From: CAMLJR01 sp964631955
GTDB lineage: Bacteria; Pseudomonadota; Gammaproteobacteria; Pseudomonadales; CAMLJR01
DNA: 64,000 nt
Assembly: GCA_964631955.1 (NCBI GenBank)
Contig: CAZWBA010000002.1
Location: 310,001-374,000, forward strand
Direction of reading: 5' to 3'
A program made the position numbers and the translations under genes. Within the stretch, counting starts at the first letter, position 1; every line of letters starts with the position of its first letter. Of this stretch, positions 33,021 to 41,181 are shown one piece after another. The notes under the pieces were generated by a model. It saw nothing but the letters and a program-made list of their open reading frames with translations. It was not told the origin of the DNA and made no database searches.

Positions 33021-35084
33021 CTACGGCAAGCCGCGATAGTGAATTTCCAGACTGAACTGCCGCGGAACATCGGCAATGCCGCCATTGCTGTTGACGACCG
33101 ATGGCCACACGTTGTCCTTGTCGAACAGATTGCGTATGGCGATCTGCCCGCTCCAGTTCGCGCCCCACTGTTGCGAAAGCGAAATATCGCTGCGATAGAA
33201 AAATCCTGCGTCGTCGACATTGCCGAGCTGGGCATCGTCGCCCGTTCTAACGTTTTCATGCAGGCGATTGGCCCAGAATAATTCGACGCGTTGTGCCGGC
33301 CAGCGATAGCCGATACCGATATCAGCCATCCATTGCGGAAACATATCGGGCTCGCAAGCACACGGGCGCACAGGTCCGGAAACCGTACTGTTTTTGATAT
33401 GCGCAGCGCTTAATTCAAAACGCCATCGATCGAAATCGAATTTCGCCGACAGTTCAGCGCCGTAAGATTCGCTTTCACCAGCGTTGGTATAGCGTCGTTC
33501 ACCGGCACTGCTCACCAATAAAATACGGTCGTGCCAGCGCGTTTTAAATCCTGTGAGCTGAATGACGCCGCTGCTGACCGCGCGCACCAGGCTCAATTCA
33601 TAACTATCCAGCGTTTCCGGTTTCAGATCGGCATCGCCGAAAGCGAAATTGGTGCCGCGCAGTTCATTGGCGTTAGGTGCACGAAATGCCTGTCCGTACG
33701 TTGCTTTCACGCTGTAATTCGTCGCGGGTATCCAGATAAAACCCAGACGCGGCGAAACTTCCGATCCGAATGTCGAATAATCGTCGATACGCCCGCCATA
33801 AATGAATTGATAGCGACCGCTCTGCCACTGCGTTTTGCCTTCCAGCGACACACTGTTGATTCGCTGTTCGAGACCCGCGTAATCAGGCGTGGGGATTTGC
33901 GGCAGAACCAGCGGCACCCGTGTGGTGACGTCGTGATCGTCGATCTCCTGACGCTCGCTGCCCATGGTTGCCGACAACTGGGTTTTCGCATGGAAAAAAT
34001 CGATTTCCGCACGTTTGAAATTGAGCTTCGAACCATAACGCTGCTCAACCATTTGCTGACTTTCGAGGGAAAATAATGCGGGTTGCGAGGATGGGCGAAA
34101 CTGCAGCCAGTAATCCTGTCCGTAATCGTTACGCCAGTAATAATTGTCCCAGTGCCAGTCCCAGCTGCCGAGCTGGCCGTCGAGCCCGCCTTTCAGCATC
34201 CAGAAATCGGAATTCCGGTCGGCGATATCGCGCTCGCGCACATCGGCGATAAAGGTTCCCGCACCGGGCGACTCGTTCACATCGGTCTGGTCGGTAAAAA
34301 CCTGAAGGTAATAGCCGAGACTCTCGGCGCGACCGGCCCAGCGCAACATGGCTGTACCGCTGTTGTAGCTCTGTTCGCGTGACGCAGCGTGCGTGCTGCC
34401 ATCGAGCGAGTACCGATATTTATCGTTCTGATCGCCCTGACGCGCCACGCTGACGGCCATCTGCAGCGAATTGTTTTCGCCGACCGTTTGCGTGCCGCGC
34501 GCGGCAATGCGCTGATAACTGCGCGAGGCGACTTCTCCTTCGACTTCGAAACGATTCCTGGCATCGCGATACGTCGATAACACCAGCGCGCTATGGAAAG
34601 CATCGCTGCCGTACAGGATCGAACTGGGACCGCGCACGAGTTCGAGGCTGTCCATGACGGGCAATTGCAGTTCGGCGTTGGAAAAGACTTCGGAACCAAA
34701 AGCGAAGGTGTTGATGGGCACGCCGTCGACGAGCGTCGCACGTCCGCGCAGCGAGGTGGAATCGTAACTGCGCACCTGAATGAGCAGGCCGCCATCGGGC
34801 GGTTCCAGCAGCATCACGCCGGGGAGGTGCATCACCGCATCGGGCAGCGTGCGCGCGGCGCGGCGCTCCCAATCCTCGCGCGTGACCACGCTGACGGTCG
34901 CGCTGCTGTCCAGTTCGGATTCGGTGAAAGCGGATGCGGCGGTAATCTTCAGACGCGCCAGCTGATCGGGTTCGAGTTCGAAGAAATCTTCTGAAGCAGC
35001 CAGAGCCGCGCCGCTCAGGCCAGCACACCACAACGAGCAGGCGTAAAGCGCGATGCAGCCAAACCGTCCAATGTTCTCTGCCAT
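33021..35084 (-). CDS. TonB-dependent outer membrane receptor
   Basis: A 687-residue protein: signal peptide (to about GAALAA, residue 30), a TonB-box-like segment SATVSVVTRED (about 61-71), plug domain (LPDAVMHLPGVMLLEPPDGG, VDGVPINTF, LELVRGPSSILYGSDAF) and a beta-barrel to an aromatic end (FSLEIHYRGLP). The substrate (siderophore, vitamin or sugar) cannot be told from the sequence and no dedicated transporter genes adjoin. A nearby YbjN-like gene is on the same strand, with the receptor 97 bp downstream. Confidence 0.92.
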   Translation of the reverse strand: MAENIGRFGCIALYACSLWCAGLSGAALAASEDFFELEPDQLARLKITAASAFTESELDSSATVSVVTREDWERRAARTLPDAVMHLPGVMLLEPPDGGLLIQVRSYDSTSLRGRATLVDGVPINTFAFGSEVFSNAELQLPVMDSLELVRGPSSILYGSDAFHSALVLSTYRDARNRFEVEGEVASRSYQRIAARGTQTVGENNSLQMAVSVARQGDQNDKYRYSLDGSTHAASREQSYNSGTAMLRWAGRAESLGYYLQVFTDQTDVNESPGAGTFIADVRERDIADRNSDFWMLKGGLDGQLGSWDWHWDNYYWRNDYGQDYWLQFRPSSQPALFSLESQQMVEQRYGSKLNFKRAEIDFFHAKTQLSATMGSERQEIDDHDVTTRVPLVLPQIPTPDYAGLEQRINSVSLEGKTQWQSGRYQFIYGGRIDDYSTFGSEVSPRLGFIWIPATNYSVKATYGQAFRAPNANELRGTNFAFGDADLKPETLDSYELSLVRAVSSGVIQLTGFKTRWHDRILLVSSAGERRYTNAGESESYGAELSAKFDFDRWRFELSAAHIKNSTVSGPVRPCACEPDMFPQWMADIGIGYRWPAQRVELFWANRLHENVRTGDDAQLGNVDDAGFFYRSDISLSQQWGANWSGQIAIRNLFDKDNVWPSVVNSNGGIADVPRQFSLEIHYRGLP

Positions 35085-35180
35085 TTACTACCAAACCAAT
35101 CGTTCTAAAGATTTGTGTCAGTCTAGATGCGTCATTCGCACCTGGCCAATATAAAACAAGGATTTACGTTCAAATGCGGA

Positions 35181-35657
35181 TCAGTGCACGCGGGATTGTC
35201 TGGCCGGTGCTGGCTTCTCGGCATTTTCATCGGGCAGCAGATAATCGAGATGGCCGCATTCGGCGACCAGCTGCCGCACGGCCTCCATCGTCGTATTCAT
35301 GAACAGCTGAAACTGGGTTTCGCTGAGGCCCGCGCCGGTCAGCCACAAACCGCCCGCAACGAGCTGGGGCATGGCGTCGTCGACGACATCGAGAAACAGT
35401 TTCAGCGTCGGATAATCGATATTCAGACGCCCGAGATCCGCGGCCAGCGGCAACAGGGCCACCGGACGAATCACCAGTTCGCTGCTGAACAGGATTCCCC
35501 ATGGCTCGATGAACAGGCGCGCATCGGCGATACCTTCGAGCTCCTGCAGGCCGGAGACGTGCAGACCATTGCACTGATCGCAGATGTAAAAACTGATGCC
35601 GGCCTGATTCAGCCATTGCTCAAGCTGGCGCTGATCGGGTGCGCTGCCGGGATTCAT
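35181..35657 (-). CDS. YbjN-like protein
   Basis: A 158-residue acidic protein with the YbjN/type III chaperone-like alpha/beta pattern (LEQWLNQAGISFYIC near the start, FSSELVIRPVALLPLAADL, ending LLPDENAEKPAPA). A CDQC pair sits at about residues 26-29, near the N-terminal strand. Function unknown; such proteins may act as regulators or chaperones. It starts at ATG 35657 with GGAG upstream. Confidence 0.65.
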   Translation of the reverse strand: MNPGSAPDQRQLEQWLNQAGISFYICDQCNGLHVSGLQELEGIADARLFIEPWGILFSSELVIRPVALLPLAADLGRLNIDYPTLKLFLDVVDDAMPQLVAGGLWLTGAGLSETQFQLFMNTTMEAVRQLVAECGHLDYLLPDENAEKPAPARQSRVH

Positions 35658-35900
35658 GCGGAACTCCTTCGATTGTCTGATGCGATTTTGCGGTCATTCT
35701 ACTGCAAGTCATCGCCGGCCCGCGTTCGAAACTGCGGCGTTTGCCGAATTGCGCACAGCGTGCACCGAGCTGCGGTTGAACGGTGATTTACCCCACAATT
35801 CCACGGGAATGTCGCCGCGGCTACCTAATGGCCACGGTTGATCCTGCTATCTTCTTACGTCATCAATTACGACAGCATTTATCCTCCAGGACGTTGGCTT

Positions 35901-37664
35901 ATGAATTCACTCCCTGCGAAATCCCTTCTCGGCGGCGCCATCGTGCTCGCGCTCCTGCAAGGTTGCGGCGGTGGCGGCGGTGGAGGAGGCGACAGCGCCG
36001 GCAATGCAGCGCCCGACTCCAGCGCGGGCTCTCCGAGCGCCACGCCGTTGCTGCCGGCATCGCCGATACCGGGCTTCAGCGCCGCAGCCGGGGTCAAGCA
36101 GCTTCGCATCGACTGGTCGGCGGTGGACGGAGCGACGCATTACCGCGTGCTCGAAGATGCCACAGGGTCGGGCACCTTCGCGCAGATCGGCGCCGATCTG
36201 ACAGCGCCGGGCTACAGCCGCGACGATATTTCCGTGCACACCTTCAACTGGAATGCGCGCTATCAGGTACAGGCGTGCAACAGCAATGGCTGCACCACCT
36301 CCAGCACGCTGGCCGCCAGCGATGCCCTGTTGCAGACCATCGGCTACCTCAAGGCATCCAACACCGGTACGGGCGACGCCTTCGGCTGGTCGATCGCCTT
36401 GAGCGACGATGGCAATACGCTCGCGGTCGGTGCGCCGTTCGAGGACAGCAGTACCGCCGGCAATCCCGCCAGCAACGGCGCCACCGATTCCGGTGCGGTC
36501 TATATCTTTGCGAAATCCGGCAATGGCTGGATTCAGCAGACTTATCTCAAGGCGCAGACCGTAGTTGCCGGAGCCAATTTCGGCGGCAGCGTGGCGCTAA
36601 GCAGCAATGGCAACACGCTGGCGGTGGGCGCCGCGCTCGAAAACAGCAGCGCGGGTGGTGCCTACGTTTTCACGCGCAATAACGGAACCTGGAGTCAACC
36701 GACCCGCATTCAGGCGAGCAACAGCTACGCGAATGCCTATTTCGGCTGGAGCATAACGCTCAGCGACGACGGCACCACCCTCGCGGTGGGCTCGCCCGGC
36801 GAGTCGAGCAGTGTGAGCAACGTCGCCGCCAATAATCATGCCGCAAGCAACGCAGGCGCGGTTTACACCTACCGGTACAACGCGGGCAGCTGGGGCAATC
36901 AGGGCTATCTGAAAGCCGGCACCATCGCGGCCGACGACCATTTCGGCGCCGCGGTTGCACTGAGCGGCAGCGGCGCCACGCTCGCGGTCGGCGCACCCTA
37001 CAAATCGGGCGGCGTCGGCAGGACGTATGTTTTCCGATACACCAGCTCGTGGGGCTCTGCCGCCACCCTCGCAGCATCGAACGGCGCCTCCGGCGACAAT
37101 TTCGGCGCCACCGTGGCATTGAACACGACGGGCGATACGCTCGCGGTCGGCGCGCCCTTCAAGGCGAGCAATGGCGCCAACGCTGGCGCCGCCTATGTCT
37201 TCAGCGGCAACAACTGGAGCCAGGAAACCTACCTCAGGGGCACGAATACCGAAGTGGACGATGACTTCGGCTCGGCACTGGCGCTGAGCGGCGACGGCAA
37301 CACCCTGGCCGTCGGCGCCATCGGCGAGAAGAGCAGCGCAACCGGCGTCAGCGCTGCGGTCGCCGCCAGCAATGCCGACGACGACACCAAAGACGGCGTC
37401 GGCGCGGTCTATTTATTCAAGCGCAGCAACAATGCGTGGTCGACGCAGGCGACTTACATCAAACCGTCGGTCAGCAATGTCGGCAACGAATTCGGGACCG
37501 CGATCGGCCTGAGCAGCAACGGCAATACCCTCGCCATCAGCGGCGGTTTCGAACAGAGCAATGCCACCTTCGGACAAATTCAGGCATCGAATGCAGCGGA
37601 TTCGCTCAACAATCTGCAGCCGAATAGAAGCGCTGTCGATGCCGGTGCCGTGTGGTTGTTCTGA
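35901..37664 (+). CDS. FG-GAP beta-propeller lipoprotein
   Basis: A 587-residue lipoprotein: lipobox LQGC followed by a run of Gly, a fibronectin-like segment (about 60-145: RIDWSAVDGATHYRVLE), then seven repeats of the form FG-x3-ALS-x2-GNTLAVGA (at about 165, 220, 280, 340, 390, 440, 520), i.e. a full seven-bladed FG-GAP propeller. The later repeats vary (GGFEQSN in the last). Likely a surface-anchored adhesin or ligand-binding protein. ATG 35901 is chosen because the signal peptide begins there; AGGA is upstream. It is convergent with the alpha-E gene, 13 bp apart. Confidence 0.85.
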   Translation: MNSLPAKSLLGGAIVLALLQGCGGGGGGGGDSAGNAAPDSSAGSPSATPLLPASPIPGFSAAAGVKQLRIDWSAVDGATHYRVLEDATGSGTFAQIGADLTAPGYSRDDISVHTFNWNARYQVQACNSNGCTTSSTLAASDALLQTIGYLKASNTGTGDAFGWSIALSDDGNTLAVGAPFEDSSTAGNPASNGATDSGAVYIFAKSGNGWIQQTYLKAQTVVAGANFGGSVALSSNGNTLAVGAALENSSAGGAYVFTRNNGTWSQPTRIQASNSYANAYFGWSITLSDDGTTLAVGSPGESSSVSNVAANNHAASNAGAVYTYRYNAGSWGNQGYLKAGTIAADDHFGAAVALSGSGATLAVGAPYKSGGVGRTYVFRYTSSWGSAATLAASNGASGDNFGATVALNTTGDTLAVGAPFKASNGANAGAAYVFSGNNWSQETYLRGTNTEVDDDFGSALALSGDGNTLAVGAIGEKSSATGVSAAVAASNADDDTKDGVGAVYLFKRSNNAWSTQATYIKPSVSNVGNEFGTAIGLSSNGNTLAISGGFEQSNATFGQIQASNAADSLNNLQPNRSAVDAGAVWLF

Positions 37665-37677
37665 TTTAATCGCGCCA

Positions 37678-38622
37678 TTACGCGGCGTCCTGCGCCGCCC
37701 CCATGCCACTGAAATACGCGCTCTGCAATTCGGCGTGAATCTGCGCGAAACCGATTTGCAGCTGATCGATGAACATCTGCAATTCGGTCTGTTTCAATTT
37801 ATCGATCTGCGCGTTATCGAGCTGGCGTTTGACGCGATGCACCACCAGTTTGGTTTTGTCGTGATGCGGCAAAAAATTCACCGCGTTCTGCACCGAATTT
37901 ATGCAGAAGCTCAGCGAGCGCGGAAACACCTCCGATTGAAACAGGAAACGCAGCGCTTCGGTGCGCTGCACGCGCAATTGCATCGCGCGGCGATACATCT
38001 GATAACCCGACAGCGAGCGCAGCACGCTCATCCACTGCAGGTTTTCATACGTCGCCTGTGTCGTCGTCGCTTCGGGCAATAAATTCGACGAGCGAATATC
38101 GACGATGCGGCTGGTCATATCGGCGCGTTCGAGATAGCGGCCGATGCGCAGAAATACATAACCCGCATCGTGATTCATCGTTCCCGACAACATGCCCGTC
38201 AGCGTCTGGCACTGGCAGATGATCTCTTCGAGAAAGGCAAAACGCCCGCGCTTGCTCGTCGCCTGCGGCGCCTGCTCTTTCGCATGCAGATATGTGGCGT
38301 TGATGGTTTCCCACACTTCGCGCGGAATCACATCGCGAATCGTGCGCGCATTTTCGCGCGCGTTGGCCAGACACGACAGAATCGACACCTGCCCCGTGGC
38401 ATCGCTGATCAGAAATTTCAGCACGGCTTTTTCGTCGTAATCGCTGCTCGAATAAATCGCTTCAGCGCCAGTGATTGCAATGAGCTGGCTCCAGATCGGT
38501 GATAAACCTTTCGGCAGATCGAGCGTGAGATTGGCGGTGACGCTGATCAACCGCGCCATGTCTTCCGCGCGTTCGAGATAGCGAGCCATCCAGTAAATAT
38601 TTTCCGCGACTCTTGCCAGCAT
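37678..38622 (-). CDS. Alpha-E domain protein (DUF403)
   Basis: A 314-residue all-helical protein of the alpha-E (DUF403) type: MLARVAENIYWMARYLERAEDMARLISV at the start, then LGSYLERAD-like repeats (GRYLERADMTSRIVD) and EVFPRSLSFCINSV. The family always accompanies circularly permuted ATP-grasp proteins. It is last in the minus-strand Anbu cluster, 65 bp after the ATP-grasp gene, with GAGGAAG before ATG 38622. Role: probable helical partner of the ligase, not proven. Confidence 0.92.
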   Translation of the reverse strand: MLARVAENIYWMARYLERAEDMARLISVTANLTLDLPKGLSPIWSQLIAITGAEAIYSSSDYDEKAVLKFLISDATGQVSILSCLANARENARTIRDVIPREVWETINATYLHAKEQAPQATSKRGRFAFLEEIICQCQTLTGMLSGTMNHDAGYVFLRIGRYLERADMTSRIVDIRSSNLLPEATTTQATYENLQWMSVLRSLSGYQMYRRAMQLRVQRTEALRFLFQSEVFPRSLSFCINSVQNAVNFLPHHDKTKLVVHRVKRQLDNAQIDKLKQTELQMFIDQLQIGFAQIHAELQSAYFSGMGAAQDAA

Positions 38623-38648
38623 TTTACTTCCTCACCAAATTATTCATT

Positions 38649-38676
38649 CGTCGTTCCCGCCTGCGCGGGAACGACA
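38649..38676. repeat. Short CCCGC palindrome inside the Anbu operon
   Basis: TCGTTCCCGC pairs with GCGGGAACGA around a short loop (38651-38674). It is a half copy of the 32011-32079 type, between the ATP-grasp and alpha-E genes, and could affect mRNA stability or stop part of the transcript. Confidence 0.65.
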
Positions 38677-38687
38677 GAAAAACGGGC

Positions 38688-40139
38688 TTAGAAATCACCA
38701 TCAATAATCCACGTATCTTTCGAACCGCCGCCCTGCGATGAATTCACCACCAGCGAACCGCGCTTCAAGGCCACGCGCGTCAAGCCACCGGTCGTCACGT
38801 GAATCTGATCGCTCGATAAAATAAACGGGCGCATATCGACATGACGCGGTTCGAGTTTGCCTTCGATCAGCGTCGGCACCGTGCTCAGATTCAATGTCGG
38901 TTGCGCGATGTAATTGCGCGGATCGGCTTTAATTAATTCAGCGAATTTTTCGCGCTCGGCTCTGGTGCTGTGCGGGCCGACGAGCATGCCGTAACCGCCC
39001 GATTCGTTCGCGGGTTTCACCACCAGCTTGTCGAGATTTTCCAGCACGTATTTGCACTCGTCGTCTTTCATGCACAGATACGTCGGCACATTCGGCACGA
39101 TGGCTTCCTCGCCGAGGTAATATCTGATCATTTCCGGCACGAACGCGTACACGACCTTATCGTCGGCGACGCCAGCGCCCGGCGCATTGGCGAGCGCGAC
39201 ATTGCCTTTCATCCACGCGCGCATCAGCCCTTTCACGCCGAGTGCGGAATCCTTGTTGAATACTTCTGGGTCCAGAAACAAATCGTCGACACGACGATAA
39301 ATCACATCGACGCGTTTCAAGCCCATGATGGTTTTCATGTACACGCAATCATCGTCGGCGACGACGAGATCGCGGCCCTCAACCAGTTCGCAGCCCATCT
39401 GCTGCGCGAGATACGAATGTTCAAAATACGCCGAGTTGTAAATGCCCGGCGTGAGCACGGCGACCTGCGGATATTCAGCGGGACGTGGCGACAGCGAGGC
39501 GAGCATGTCGAATAATTGCGCGGGATAATCGTCGACCGGAAGAATCGAATAATCGCCGAATAAATCCGCGAACACGCGTTTGATCACCTGGCGGTTTTCG
39601 AGCAGATAGGAAACGCCCGAGGGCACGCGCAGATTATCTTCGAGCACATAGATTTCGCCATCGGCGTGACGCACGAGATCGGAGCCGCAGATATGCGCCC
39701 ACACGCCGAACTTCGGATTCATGCCGACGCATTGCTTGCGGAAATTTTTCGATTTCTTCAGCAGCTCGCCGGGGAATATTTTGTCCTTCACGATTTTCTG
39801 ATCGTGATAAATATCGTCGATAAACAGGTTGAGCGCTTTCACGCGCTGTTTTAATCCGGCATCGACGCGATCCCATTCGCGCTTGGCCATCACGCGGGGA
39901 ATGATGTCGAACGGCCACTGCCGGTCGATCGAACCGCCGCCTTCGTTGTAAACCGTAAACGTGATACCCATTTCTTTAATCGTTAAATCGGCGCTCGCCT
40001 GCAGACGTTCGAGCTCTTTGCTTTCGAGCGTTTCCAGATAGTTCGCGAGTGCCTGCGCCACCGGTCGCGGTTTATTGTTCTCGCCGATCATTTCATCGAA
40101 TAGATTGGCCGCGGCGTAGTCTTTCCAGTTAATCCCCAT
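38688..40139 (-). CDS. Circularly permuted ATP-grasp protein (DUF404/COG2308 type)
   Basis: A 483-residue ATP-grasp ligase-like protein, starting MGINWKDYAAANLFDEM. Visible blocks include QCVGMNPKFGVWAHICGSDLVRHADGE, EDNLRVPSGVSYLLENR, GRDLVVADDDCVYMKTIMGL and KPANESGGYGMLVGPHS, the last being ATP-grasp-type. Predicted to form amide or peptide bonds with ATP. ATG 40139 is chosen: it overlaps the transglutaminase stop by 11 bases. An in-frame ATG at 40256 would make a 522-residue protein with a non-conserved tail overlapping that gene by 128 bases. It is the stand-alone partner of the fused protein at 41182-43755. Confidence 0.9.
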   Translation of the reverse strand: MGINWKDYAAANLFDEMIGENNKPRPVAQALANYLETLESKELERLQASADLTIKEMGITFTVYNEGGGSIDRQWPFDIIPRVMAKREWDRVDAGLKQRVKALNLFIDDIYHDQKIVKDKIFPGELLKKSKNFRKQCVGMNPKFGVWAHICGSDLVRHADGEIYVLEDNLRVPSGVSYLLENRQVIKRVFADLFGDYSILPVDDYPAQLFDMLASLSPRPAEYPQVAVLTPGIYNSAYFEHSYLAQQMGCELVEGRDLVVADDDCVYMKTIMGLKRVDVIYRRVDDLFLDPEVFNKDSALGVKGLMRAWMKGNVALANAPGAGVADDKVVYAFVPEMIRYYLGEEAIVPNVPTYLCMKDDECKYVLENLDKLVVKPANESGGYGMLVGPHSTRAEREKFAELIKADPRNYIAQPTLNLSTVPTLIEGKLEPRHVDMRPFILSSDQIHVTTGGLTRVALKRGSLVVNSSQGGGSKDTWIIDGDF

Positions 40140-41148
40140 CGATGCCGTCTCTGTTGGTGCTGCCGTCCCCGGCGATATTTTCTGCGCTATCTTTTGCGAC
40201 GACAGCGGCGAAATTTCCTGCACTGCGTTGTGTGGATGCATCGACTGCAAGTTCATTGACTGTCACCGCCACGCTGAGTTGATGTAAACCGCCGCTGAAA
40301 CAGACGCCTTTCACCGGCGGCGAGTCCGAATAGTCGCGACCCATCGCCAGCACGATATGTTCGTCGCCGACGACAGTGTCGTTGGTGGGGTCGAGATGAA
40401 TCCAACCGAGTTCCTGCGTCCACACCGCGAACCACGCGTGCGACGCATCGGCGCCGATGCGTTTGGTTTCGCCTTCGCGCGGATACGTCAATAAATATCC
40501 GCTCACATACGCCGCCGCCAGACCGATGCCGCGCAATGCCGCGATCGCTAAATGCGCGAAATCCTGACAGACGCCCGCGCGGTTTTCCCACACCTGCGCG
40601 AGCGGCGTATCGACCGCCGTCGCACCCGGCAGATATTGAAAGTCGGTGTGCAGCTGCCGATTGAACGCGAGCAGCGCCTCGCCGAGCGGACGCTCCGGCG
40701 TGAATATCGCGCGCGCGTAATCGGTGTAATTTTCGTGCACGGGGGCGAGCGCCGTCGGATAGATGAATTCCCACACCGGCAGTCCATCCGCACTCGTCTC
40801 CGGACCTTCCGGTTTTGCGTTTTCCCACGGCTGCGCGAGCGCGGCGAGATCGGGCGCACCGTCGCATTCGACGATCGCCGAACTTTGAATGCGCAATTCG
40901 CTGTGCGATTTCTGCACTTCGAAATAATGCTGCGTGTTGCCGAAGGCATCGCTCATCCGATGCTGAAAACGCGGCTTCGGCAATACGGTCAATTGCTGTT
41001 CGAGCAGGCGTTGACCGGGCAGCGCACGCGGCGTCAGCCAGGCGAGGCTGTAGCCCAGCGCGACCGCGCTCTGATAGTGATACGCGGTTTCGTGCTTTAC
41101 CTGCAAACGGCGAAACGACCGTGCGGTGCTGTCGGGCTCATTGCTCAA
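40129..41148 (-). CDS. Transglutaminase-like protein (short form)
   Basis: A 339-residue protein with an N-terminal beta domain (residues about 15-105, LQVKHETAYHYQSAVALGYS) and a transglutaminase core with catalytic C194 (AGVCQDFAHL), H237 (ASHAWF) and D253 (HLDPTND). All three residues are present, so it is likely an active cysteine protease or amidase, acting on peptide or isopeptide bonds. The last 40 residues overlap the start of the ATP-grasp gene and may be variable. It is 33 bp after the fusion gene. Confidence 0.9.
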   Translation of the reverse strand: MSNEPDSTARSFRRLQVKHETAYHYQSAVALGYSLAWLTPRALPGQRLLEQQLTVLPKPRFQHRMSDAFGNTQHYFEVQKSHSELRIQSSAIVECDGAPDLAALAQPWENAKPEGPETSADGLPVWEFIYPTALAPVHENYTDYARAIFTPERPLGEALLAFNRQLHTDFQYLPGATAVDTPLAQVWENRAGVCQDFAHLAIAALRGIGLAAAYVSGYLLTYPREGETKRIGADASHAWFAVWTQELGWIHLDPTNDTVVGDEHIVLAMGRDYSDSPPVKGVCFSGGLHQLSVAVTVNELAVDASTQRSAGNFAAVVAKDSAENIAGDGSTNRDGIDGD

Positions 41149-41181
41149 AATAATTCCCTGTCGCGAACGTTTGTCATTTAT

